NCBI GenBank assembly: GCA_016218465.1
Contig: JACREA010000028.1
Span: forward strand, 1 to 10,302
DNA length: 10,302 bases
From: Nitrosomonadales bacterium
GTDB taxonomy: Bacteria; Pseudomonadota; Gammaproteobacteria; Burkholderiales; Gallionellaceae
Direction: 5' to 3'
The translations under genes and the position numbers were made by a program. Every line of letters starts with the position of its first letter. Within the stretch, counting starts at the first letter, position 1. The notes under the pieces were generated by a model. It was given only the letters and a program-made list of their open reading frames with translations, was not told the DNA's origin and did no database searches. Shown here one piece after another: positions 1-6,451 of the stretch.

Positions 1-105
1 ATCACTTTTTACAAAACATATTTACCACAACAACGATTGGTAAATTTTTTCCATATTCCTCTGCAATCCGGATCCAATAAAATTTTGACACTGATGAGAC
101 GGGGA
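1..105 (+). pseudogene. Fragment of a MiaB/MtaB-like tRNA methylthiotransferase, joined in frame to the kinase
   Basis: Frame 1 is open from the first base. It encodes a stretch ending in HIPLQSGSNKILTLMRRGYT (about positions 55-114), which matches the conserved signature of radical-SAM methylthiotransferases (MiaB, MtaB, RimO) that modify tRNA or ribosomal protein S12. The rest of that enzyme is absent: no CxxxCxxC cluster motif and no TRAM domain. By my count the first 100 bases have 32 G/C against 56 in the next 100, so composition changes exactly where homology changes. The GYTREE residues are plausible for both families, so the exact joint (about 100-115) cannot be fixed. It could be a recombination product or a chimeric assembly or amplification joint. 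The motif match is strong; the origin is inference. Confidence 0.6.
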
Positions 106-3100
106 TACACGCGCGAAGAGTTGCTTGCGCGCACCTTCCAGGATATTACCCACCCGGATGATCTTGATACCGATCTTGGCTACGTGCGCAAAATGCTGGC
201 CGGAGAGTTACCAACCTACTCATTGGAGAAGAGGTACATTCGCAAGAGCGGTGAAATCGTGTGGATCAATCTCTCGGTGGCGCTGGTGTGGCGTGACAAT
301 GGTAACCCGGATTACCTCATTTCCGTAATCGTGGACATCACCGGGCGCAAGCGGATGGAGGCGGAGCTGCTTCAGCTCAACGACGAGCTGGAAGAAAAAG
401 TGGCGGCGCGCACCGCCGATCTGGAACAGGCCCGGCTTGAGGCAGACCATGCCAACCACGCCAAGTCGGACTTTCTCTCCGCCATGAGCCACGAGATCCG
501 CACGCCGATGAACGGCGTAGTCGGCATGCTCGACGTGTTGCAGCAGAGCAGCCTGAACAGCGCGCAGATAGAGACGGTCAACATCATCCACGACTCGGCA
601 TATGCACTGCTGTCCATCGTCGACGACATCCTCGACTTCTCCAAGATCGAGGCCGGCAAGCTCCAGATCGACTCTGTGCCGATGGGCGTCGCCGGGGTGG
701 TGGAAGGAGTATGCGAAACCCTGCTTCACCTGGCCGCAGAGAAAGGCGTGGAACTGACGCTGTTCACCGATCCCGGCATTCCCGCACAAACTCTGGGCGA
801 TGCGGGACGGTTGCGCCAGATACTGGTCAACCTGGCGAACAACGCCATCAAGTTCTCCGGCGGACAGCAGCGGCAGGGCAAGGTATCGGTGCGCGCCGTG
901 CTGGTCGAAGATAGATCACATCCCATAACCGTTCGTCCTGAGCCTGTCGAAGGAACAAGCGGCGCTCAGGACAGGATTGTCGAAGGGTTGGGTGGTTCGA
1001 CAGGCTCACCACGAACGGATGGGGGAGGTTTGGAACAGGCAACACTGGAGTTCCGTGTCACCGACAACGGCATCGGCATTGATGAAGCAACCAAAGCGCG
1101 GCTGTTCACCGCCTTTACCCAGGCCGACGCCACCACCACCCGGACTTACGGCGGCACCGGGCTGGGGCTGGCCATCTCGCGCCAGCTGGCCAATATCATG
1201 GGCGGCGAGATCACGGTGCAAAGCGAACCGGGCAAAGGCTCGGTGTTCAGCTTGCGCCTGCCTTTCAAACTGCTGCCGGAACAACCTGCTGCCCATGTGG
1301 CGCCGACCTTGGTCGCAGGGCTGTCCTGTCTGGTGGTAGGCGATGCAGAGAGTCTGGCCGATGATCTTGCCGCCTATCTTGCGCACGCGGGTGCTCTGGT
1401 CGAGCGGAGTGCTGATATCGGGCACGCCACGGAATGGATCGCCGGTTGTCCGCCCGGCTTGTGTATCGTGGTCATCGACACCGCAGGCGGCGAACCGCCG
1501 CTGGATGACCTGCGCACTGCGGTTTCCCCGATGCCCTCTCCTCAATCCTCTGATGGAACTACTAGCCATTCGACTAGGCTGCCAAAAGACAGCAGCCAAG
1601 TCGCTGGTTATCCCGCAAGCGGGCGAGGAAGCGAACGAGAAAAGCAATTGTTAATTCCTGCGGTCGTCATCGGGCGCGGAAAGCGCCGGGTGCTGCGTCT
1701 GGATGATGCCGGCATGGTGTTGGTTGACGGCAATGCGCTTACCCGCAGGGCTCTGCTGAAGGCGGTGGCCATTGCCGCCGGGCGGGCGGATGAGTATGGC
1801 CGGGAAGGCCTGCCCGGCGGAGCCGGAGCGGCACTCGCGCCGCTGTCCCGCGAGGAAGCGCACCGGCGTGGCAGCCTGATCCTGGTCGCCGAAGACAACG
1901 AGATCAACCAGAAAGTCATCCTGCAACAGCTCGCGCTGCTGGGGCAAACTGCCGACCTCGCCGGCAATGGCCGTGAGGCGCTGGAGCGCTGGCAGGGCGG
2001 CGGTTACGCCATCCTGTTAACCGATTTGCACATGCCGGAGATGGACGGCTACGAGCTGACCGCAACCATCCGCGCCGCTGAAAAAGAAACCGGCAAGCCC
2101 CGCATACCGGTCATCGCCTTCACCGCCAATGCGCTCAAGGGCGAGGCCGAACACTGTTTTGCCATCGGCATGGACGATTACCTGACCAAGCCGGTGCAAC
2201 TGGTCAACCTGAAAGCGATGCTGGAGAAGTGGCTGCCGGTTGCCGCCGCCGGTGACACGCCGGGTATTTCCGTGCCACCCGCACTGCCAGCTCATGACGG
2301 GCATAGCATAACTGAGCGTTTTGTTAACACGCTGGAGAAGAAAGCATCGCCGCGCTCCGCAGAGGAACTCGCGCAAGAACTCCAGATACAGCAGATCGAA
2401 CTGAAGATACAGAACGAGGAATTGCAGCGGGCGCTGGTTGCCCTGGAAGAATCCCGCGACCGATATATGGATCTGTACGAATTCTCCACGACCGGCTATC
2501 TCACCCTTACCGGCAGCGGCATAATCGCCGGGGCGAACCTCACCTGCGACAAGCTGCTCGGGGTAGAGCGCACGAAACTGCTGCAACGCCGCTTCGACCA
2601 TTTTGTCGTGCCGGAAGATCGCGACCGATGGCATCGTCTATTCATCAATGCGATGAAAGATGCAGGCACGGCGGTTAATCTGGCGCTTCAGCGTGGCGAC
2701 GGCTCCCGCTTCAATGCCCATCTCGATTGCCGGCGCAATGAAACCGGCCAAACAAAACCGGCGCTGCTCGTCACGATCACCGATCTCTCTGAACGCGAGC
2801 CGGACGAGGCGGCGCCAGCCAGAACTACATCAACCGGAATGATTGATGCAAACACCGAAGGGCTCAGGGAGAACGGACGTCAAACTTCAGCAACTGCCCC
2901 GGTTGACGTGAACGTGCTCAAGAAACTGGTAGGCGATGACGAGGCGATGATCCGCGAGCTCCTGCACGAATTCCGCCTCAGCTCGTCCGGGATAGCAGCA
3001 GAGTTGCGCGCCGCCTGTGCGGCGGGGCAGGCAACGGCTGCCGGAGCGCTGGCGCACAAGCTCAAGTCTCCGGCGCGCTCGGTGGGTGCGCTGGCACTGG

Positions 3101-3228
3101 GCGAGCTATGCGAAAAAATGGAGAAGGCGGGCAAGGCGGGTGACACGGCAACACTGACGATGTTGTTAGCCGGGTTCGAGCTGGAGCTGGCGGGCGTTGA
3201 ACGTTTTCTTGAGGGGCGTTTATCATGA
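37..3228 (+). CDS. Hybrid sensor histidine kinase (PAS-HisKA-HATPase-pseudoREC-REC-PAS-HPt), 5' end not genuine
   Basis: Residues are counted from the TTG at 37, but the frame is open to base 1 and the true start is missing. A headless PAS domain (about 23-103, THPDDL, DITGRKR) leads through a coiled coil to HisKA, with phospho-accepting H152 in SHEIRTPMNG. The HATPase has its N box (N265-N269), G1 (DNGIGI, 343-348), F box (about 356) and G2 (GGTGLGL, 372-378). A degenerate receiver (about 428-584) lacks the usual DxxMPxxDG. A complete receiver follows (E619/D620, phospho-acceptor D663, T696, K718). Then come a coiled coil, a second PAS (about 806-917) and an HPt domain with H1007 (AHKLKSPARSVGA). 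The phosphorelay probably runs H152-D663-H1007 and on to the next gene, which overlaps it by ATGA. No membrane segment is visible in what remains. A repeat pair sits in the ATPase domain (residues 298-328), and an odd linker interrupts the pseudo-receiver (about 497-540). Kinase identity is certain; the N terminus is not. Confidence 0.93.
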   Translation: MVNFFHIPLQSGSNKILTLMRRGYTREELLARTFQDITHPDDLDTDLGYVRKMLAGELPTYSLEKRYIRKSGEIVWINLSVALVWRDNGNPDYLISVIVDITGRKRMEAELLQLNDELEEKVAARTADLEQARLEADHANHAKSDFLSAMSHEIRTPMNGVVGMLDVLQQSSLNSAQIETVNIIHDSAYALLSIVDDILDFSKIEAGKLQIDSVPMGVAGVVEGVCETLLHLAAEKGVELTLFTDPGIPAQTLGDAGRLRQILVNLANNAIKFSGGQQRQGKVSVRAVLVEDRSHPITVRPEPVEGTSGAQDRIVEGLGGSTGSPRTDGGGLEQATLEFRVTDNGIGIDEATKARLFTAFTQADATTTRTYGGTGLGLAISRQLANIMGGEITVQSEPGKGSVFSLRLPFKLLPEQPAAHVAPTLVAGLSCLVVGDAESLADDLAAYLAHAGALVERSADIGHATEWIAGCPPGLCIVVIDTAGGEPPLDDLRTAVSPMPSPQSSDGTTSHSTRLPKDSSQVAGYPASGRGSEREKQLLIPAVVIGRGKRRVLRLDDAGMVLVDGNALTRRALLKAVAIAAGRADEYGREGLPGGAGAALAPLSREEAHRRGSLILVAEDNEINQKVILQQLALLGQTADLAGNGREALERWQGGGYAILLTDLHMPEMDGYELTATIRAAEKETGKPRIPVIAFTANALKGEAEHCFAIGMDDYLTKPVQLVNLKAMLEKWLPVAAAGDTPGISVPPALPAHDGHSITERFVNTLEKKASPRSAEELAQELQIQQIELKIQNEELQRALVALEESRDRYMDLYEFSTTGYLTLTGSGIIAGANLTCDKLLGVERTKLLQRRFDHFVVPEDRDRWHRLFINAMKDAGTAVNLALQRGDGSRFNAHLDCRRNETGQTKPALLVTITDLSEREPDEAAPARTTSTGMIDANTEGLRENGRQTSATAPVDVNVLKKLVGDDEAMIRELLHEFRLSSSGIAAELRAACAAGQATAAGALAHKLKSPARSVGALALGELCEKMEKAGKAGDTATLTMLLAGFELELAGVERFLEGRLS
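929..1018. repeat. Palindromic dispersed repeat pair inserted in frame in the kinase ATPase domain
   Basis: A 25-bp unit at 929-953 (begins CCGTTCGTCCTGAG, ends TGTCGAAGG) faces an inverted relative at 994-1018 (begins GGTTCGACAGG, ends CACGAACGG). A partial unit lies between them (GTCGAAGGG near 979-987). The element is translated as TVRPEPVEG and following residues, kinase residues 298-328, between the N box and the G1 box, probably in a strand-to-strand turn. The same family recurs at 5047-5071 and 5679-5720. I recognise these RPEPVEG/RPELVEG-type strings as a common dispersed repeat of proteobacterial genomes; the family name is not certain. Confidence 0.85.
1527..1656 (+). other. Low-complexity in-frame insertion within the pseudo-receiver of the kinase
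   Basis: Residues about 497-540 are rich in Ser, Pro, Thr and Gly and interrupt an otherwise receiver-like fold. The flanks read DDLRTAV before and AVVIGRGKRR after, which would join naturally. The DNA contains the palindrome CCCGCAAGCGGG (about 1613-1624), the same core as the palindrome at 8331-8343. It may be a second repeat-derived insertion, but only the palindromic core supports this. Confidence 0.35.
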
Positions 3229-4445
3229 ACCGGCACGCAATCAGGATTCTGATCCTCGATGACGAGCCTTTCATGCTTAAGCTGCTCGCCCGCATGCTGG
3301 CCAATCTTGGTTACGCCTCGGTTTCCACCTGCGACAACGGGCGCGCTGCGCTGGAGTTGATCGATAGCCCAGACGACTCTCCCAATCTGATCCTGCTCGA
3401 TCTCAATATGCCGGAAATGGACGGGCTTGAATTCGTGCGCCATCTGGTCGACCGGCACTACAACGGTAGCCTGATTCTGGTCAGCGGCGAGGACGAACGT
3501 ATGCAGGAGGCCGCCGAAAAACTGGCAAGCGCGTATAAGGTTACCGTGCTGGGGCATCTGCATAAACCCGCCTCGCCGGAAGTATTGGCGAAGATGATCG
3601 GAAAATGGACAACGCCATCGCAAAACAAGCCTCGTGCGGAGAAGAAAGTTTACGCTGAAGACGAAGTGCGCGCGGCAATCGCGAACGGCGAACTGATCAA
3701 TTACTACCAACCCAAGGTGAGGACGGCTACCGGCCAGGTGATGGGAGTGGAAGCGCTGGTGCGCTGGCGTCACCCCCGGAATGGCATGGTATTCCCCGAT
3801 CAGTTCATCGGCGTGGCGGAAGCGAACGGCTTGATCGACGACTTGACCCGGGTGGTGCTGGCCAATGCGCTGGATCAGTCCAGGCTCTGGCAGGAGGCGG
3901 GATTGATGTTGCAGGTGGCCGTCAACCTGTCGATGGATAACCTGATCTCGCTCGATTTTGCGGATATGGTTGCCGCTCTTGCGGCAAAGGCAGGTGTGCC
4001 GCCGCAGACAATGGAGCTGGAAGTGACGGAATCTCGCTTAATGGAAGACTTGCGTATCCCGCTTGAGATTTTGACCCGGCTGCGCCTGAAACGCTTCCGG
4101 CTGTCGATCGACGATTTTGGCACCGGCAATTCTTCGCTGGTGCAGTTGCGCGACCTCCCCTTCGATGAACTTAAAATCGATCAGAGCTTCGTGCGTGGCG
4201 CCCATAGCAACGAAAAACTTCAGGCGATATTCGATTCCAGCCTCGGCTTGGCAAAACAACTGGGAATGGAGGTTGTGGCTGAAGGGGTGGAAGACCGGGC
4301 TGATTGGGATTTCGTGCGCAATAGAGGATGCGCTATCGCACAAGGCTATTTTATCGCCAAGCCGATGCCCGCCGCCGACCTGCCCGCATGGATACAGTCA
4401 TGGGAAAAGGATTTTCTTGCCTCTCTTCCGCTTCAAAATATATAG
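3225..4445 (+). CDS. Response regulator with EAL c-di-GMP phosphodiesterase domain (REC-EAL, RocR-like)
   Basis: At 406 residues this is close to RocR of Pseudomonas in size and architecture. The receiver (about 7-125) has D12/D13, phospho-acceptor D59 in LLDLNMPEMDG, S87 and K114. The EAL domain (about 143-395) keeps every key residue I can place: E176 of EALVRW, N234 (VNLS), E266 (LEVTES), D296/D297 (IDDFGTG), K317 (ELKIDQ), E353 (AEGVED) and Q373 (AQGYF). It should therefore hydrolyse c-di-GMP to pGpG, gated by phosphorylation. It is probably cytosolic, as no signal or membrane segment is seen. The start ATG overlaps the kinase stop (ATGA) with GAGGGG upstream, so translation is likely coupled. 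The kinase's HPt domain is its probable phosphodonor. Family assignment is firm; partnership is inferred from the overlap. Confidence 0.95.
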   Translation: MNRHAIRILILDDEPFMLKLLARMLANLGYASVSTCDNGRAALELIDSPDDSPNLILLDLNMPEMDGLEFVRHLVDRHYNGSLILVSGEDERMQEAAEKLASAYKVTVLGHLHKPASPEVLAKMIGKWTTPSQNKPRAEKKVYAEDEVRAAIANGELINYYQPKVRTATGQVMGVEALVRWRHPRNGMVFPDQFIGVAEANGLIDDLTRVVLANALDQSRLWQEAGLMLQVAVNLSMDNLISLDFADMVAALAAKAGVPPQTMELEVTESRLMEDLRIPLEILTRLRLKRFRLSIDDFGTGNSSLVQLRDLPFDELKIDQSFVRGAHSNEKLQAIFDSSLGLAKQLGMEVVAEGVEDRADWDFVRNRGCAIAQGYFIAKPMPAADLPAWIQSWEKDFLASLPLQNI

Positions 4446-4551
4446 CCGGGATTGATTCGTGCGTGGTTATGGAAAGTTAACGGAGCCGGGCCGTTGAACA
4501 ACACTGCGAACTGATACTTCCGATGAACCACAGAACACACCGTGAACAACC

Positions 4552-5616
4552 ATGAATCCATACTGGCAAAGCTTCCTCGTTCAACACGGCGCAACCATCG
4601 AAGCGGGTGTAGTGCAGCGCTTTGGAAATATTTCCGCTGAGCTGATCTCAACCCGGCAAGGCACGGTGCTTTGCGACCTTGGCCAGTTCGGCACGCTGCG
4701 CGTGTCCGGCGAGGATGCGCAGTCTTTCCTGCAAAACCTGTTGAGCAACGACATCCGCGATGTCAGCAACGCGCGCGCGCAACTCAGCAGTTTTAATACC
4801 GCAAAGGGAAGGATGCTGGCGACCCTGCTGATTTGGCGGGAGGGCAACGACTATCTCCTGCAACTGCCGCGCGTGTTGAGCGAGCCGATGCGCAAAAAGC
4901 TGGGCATGTATGTGTTGCGCGCCAAGGTGAAGATCGCTGATGCCGGCGACGAAACCGTTTCACTCGGGCTTTCAGGCGCGAACGCCCAGGAAATTTTGAC
5001 CGTGCAATTTGGTGAGATGCCGTTGGAACGTCTGGCTATAACTCACCCTTCGACAAGCTCAGGGCGAACGGAAAAATTTATTGGCAGCATAATCAAAATC
5101 GGCGACACGCGCTTCCAGGTCAACACCGGCGCACAACAGGCGCAATCCCTGTGGAATGCGCTCAGCAAACACGCGCAGCCCGCCGGCAGCGTATGCTGGG
5201 ACTGGCTGAACATACGTTCCGGCATCCCGGTCATCCTGCCGCAGACGCAGGAGCAGTTCGTCGCGCAGATGGTGAATTACGACGGGATCGGCGGCGTGAG
5301 CTTCAAGAAGGGCTGCTATCCAGGGCAGGAAATCGTGGCTCGCATGCAGTATCTCGGCCATCTTAAACGGCGCATGTACCTGGCCCATCTCGACAGTAAT
5401 GACATTCCGCAAGCGGGCGATGAGCTATTCAGTATGGCCATGGAAGGTCAGGCCAGCGGTATGATCGTCAACGCTTCTCCCGCGCCGGGTGGCGGCTGCG
5501 ACGTGCTGGCGGTGGTGCAGATCGCCAGCCGCGAGGCGCAGACCATACACTGGAAATCATTGCATGGCGCGGCGCTGCAGATTCTGCCAACACCCTGCTT
5601 GCCCCCGGATGCCTGA
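4552..5616 (+). CDS. ygfZ: YgfZ/GcvT-type folate-binding protein (Fe-S cluster maintenance)
   Basis: The 354-residue product carries the YgfZ signature KGCYPGQEIVAR at residues 253-264, with the conserved cysteine at C255, in a GcvT-like fold. YgfZ proteins bind tetrahydrofolate and help assemble or repair certain iron-sulfur enzymes, including MiaB in E. coli. The start is the only ATG near the beginning of homology (MNPYWQSFLVQHGA). I see no good ribosome binding site before it, so translation may be weak. About 106 bp separate it from the REC-EAL gene and nothing suggests a functional link to signalling. Residues about 164-174 (HPSTSSGRTEK) are not family sequence: they translate a dispersed repeat inserted in frame at 5047-5071. 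The protein appears intact despite this. Identity is confident from the motif. Confidence 0.93.
   Translation: MNPYWQSFLVQHGATIEAGVVQRFGNISAELISTRQGTVLCDLGQFGTLRVSGEDAQSFLQNLLSNDIRDVSNARAQLSSFNTAKGRMLATLLIWREGNDYLLQLPRVLSEPMRKKLGMYVLRAKVKIADAGDETVSLGLSGANAQEILTVQFGEMPLERLAITHPSTSSGRTEKFIGSIIKIGDTRFQVNTGAQQAQSLWNALSKHAQPAGSVCWDWLNIRSGIPVILPQTQEQFVAQMVNYDGIGGVSFKKGCYPGQEIVARMQYLGHLKRRMYLAHLDSNDIPQAGDELFSMAMEGQASGMIVNASPAPGGGCDVLAVVQIASREAQTIHWKSLHGAALQILPTPCLPPDA
5047..5071 (-). repeat. Single copy of the 25-bp dispersed repeat inside ygfZ
   Basis: On the minus strand this copy begins CCGTTCGCCCTGAG and ends TTGTCGAAGG. It differs from the unit at 929-953 at 2 of 25 positions. It is read in frame as PSTSSGR within YgfZ, well before the catalytic-site motif. 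An in-frame, stop-free insertion in a conserved gene suggests the element is tolerated as a surface loop. Confidence 0.85.
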
Positions 5617-5678
5617 ACGTGAGCAATTCAAAATCACCGCTGATCCATATTCGCCTGATAGTGCTGGCTGTGGCGCAG

Positions 5679-5720
5679 CTCAGGCTCTCCTGAGTTTATC
5701 GAAGGGTTCAACACGAACGG
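5679..5720. repeat. Diverged compressed copy of the dispersed repeat between convergent genes
   Basis: The sequence holds TCCTGAG, TATCGAAGGG and then GGTTCAACACGAACGG, i.e. halves of both orientations of the repeat seen at 929-1018, fused. A small hairpin (CTCAGG, loop ctct, CCTGAG; 5679-5694) followed by tttatc lies at its left end. It sits between the stops of ygfZ (5616) and the Sel1 gene (5744), and is a possible weak terminator. Confidence 0.6.
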
Positions 5721-5743
5721 CTTCATACTTTATTCGCGCAGAA

Positions 5744-6199
5744 TTATTTGGCCGGTTTCGAGCGAAGCCCCTTGAGAGATTCCTGCGCGGCATCGTTACC
5801 TTGCGCAGCAGCCTTCTGCCACCACTCCTCCGCTTTGGCCGCGTTCCTGGGCACGCCTTCACCTTTGTCGTACATCACGCCGAGGTTGTATTGCGCAAAG
5901 ACATTCCCCTGTTCAGCGGCCTTCTGGTACCACTCCGCCGCCTTGGCGTCATCTTTGTCCACGCCGTCTCCGTTGTAATACATCCGTGCGAGGAATAATT
6001 GATCTTTTGGATTACCGGACTCGGCTTTCCGTTTCACGTCGGCAAACTTGGCTTCCGGGGATCGCGGTCCCGCGCCGAACTGGCTATTCAGGCTTGTATT
6101 TTGTGCGGGATGCGCATCAGTTCTAGTCTTGCTGTCAGATGCCTTTTCACCGCAACCGGCGATTGTTGCCAGCATCATTATCCAGATAATTCTACGCAT
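5744..6199 (-). CDS. Small Sel1-repeat lipoprotein
   Basis: I choose the ATG at 6199 (151 residues) over the one at 6223, because GGAG lies 7 bases before it and the protein then starts as a clean signal peptide: MRRIIWIMMLATIAGC. The lipobox IAGC puts the lipidated cysteine at C16, so the mature protein should be anchored to a membrane facing the periplasm. A polar linker (about 17-60) is followed by two full 36-residue Sel1 repeats (about 64-99 and 100-135, each with AAEW(Y/W)QKAA) and a partial third (DAAQESLKG). Sel1 repeats form alpha-solenoids that bind partner proteins; the partner here is unknown. It converges on ygfZ and is probably transcribed alone from a CRP-like promoter at 6300-6349. 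Confidence 0.88.
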   Translation of the reverse strand: MRRIIWIMMLATIAGCGEKASDSKTRTDAHPAQNTSLNSQFGAGPRSPEAKFADVKRKAESGNPKDQLFLARMYYNGDGVDKDDAKAAEWYQKAAEQGNVFAQYNLGVMYDKGEGVPRNAAKAEEWWQKAAAQGNDAAQESLKGLRSKPAK

Positions 6200-6299
6200 T
6201 GCGGTACTCCGGTAAATTGGCATACATGAATGAGCGGTATGCTGAAACGGTTATCAAAATTCTTTTCATGATTTCTGGATTCCTTGTTCCGGTTTTGTA

Positions 6300-6349
6300 G
6301 TAATGCAATGTAGAAATAATTCGCACTGCTGTCTGTGATAATAATCACA
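6300..6349 (-). promoter_or_regulatory. Candidate class II CRP/FNR-family promoter for the Sel1 lipoprotein
   Basis: Positions 6334-6349 read TGTGA, six bases, TCACA: a perfect CRP-type dyad. On the minus strand, TACATT (6312-6307) has 4 of 6 matches to a -10 box. It lies so that a start at about 6300 would put the dyad centre at -41.5, the spacing of class II CRP-activated promoters. No clear -35 box is seen, as expected for such promoters. The leader would be about 100 nt. The regulator is inferred and could be another family member, including a c-di-GMP-responsive Clp-type protein. Confidence 0.55.
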
Positions 6350-6399
6350 CAACCAGCCCTGATTCTGGAAGGGCTATATTTGGTCACACCCGCAACAGC

Positions 6400-6440
6400 C
6401 TGAAAATCTGCGTAATCTGCGGATTAACTGAGATTTTCAG
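6400..6440. repeat. Inverted repeat just downstream of the PAS-EAL gene
   Basis: CTGAAAATCT (6400-6409) and AGATTTTCAG (6431-6440) are perfect 10-bp arms. A nested stem TAATC/GATTA (6413-6417, 6422-6426) lies inside them. It lies 11 bases beyond the PAS-EAL stop, so it could end that transcript, but no T-run follows on the minus strand. The TCTGCGTAATCTGCGG core resembles a common dispersed repeat. Processing or mRNA-stability roles are possible. Confidence 0.55.
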
Positions 6441-6451
6441 GATTATGGAGT

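Noticed and set aside
220..789. 189-codon open frame on the minus strand
   Set aside because: Antisense to the HisKA region of the kinase, with no recognisable features.
2880..3773. 297-codon open frame on the minus strand
   Set aside because: It lies antisense to the kinase HPt and the REC-EAL receiver, both with clear domain motifs. Its translation shows no family pattern.
4446..4551. Possible promoter or terminator between REC-EAL and ygfZ
   Set aside because: I found no convincing hairpin with T-run and no clear -35/-10 pair in these 106 bases.
5489..5998. 169-codon plus-strand frame after ygfZ
   Set aside because: It overlaps the end of ygfZ in another frame, crosses a dispersed repeat and runs antisense to the Sel1 gene.
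6199..6269. 25-codon ORF (MKRILITVSAYRS...) in the Sel1 leader
   Set aside because: Weak and distant ribosome binding site, no recognisable product, and it merely overlaps the start of the real gene.
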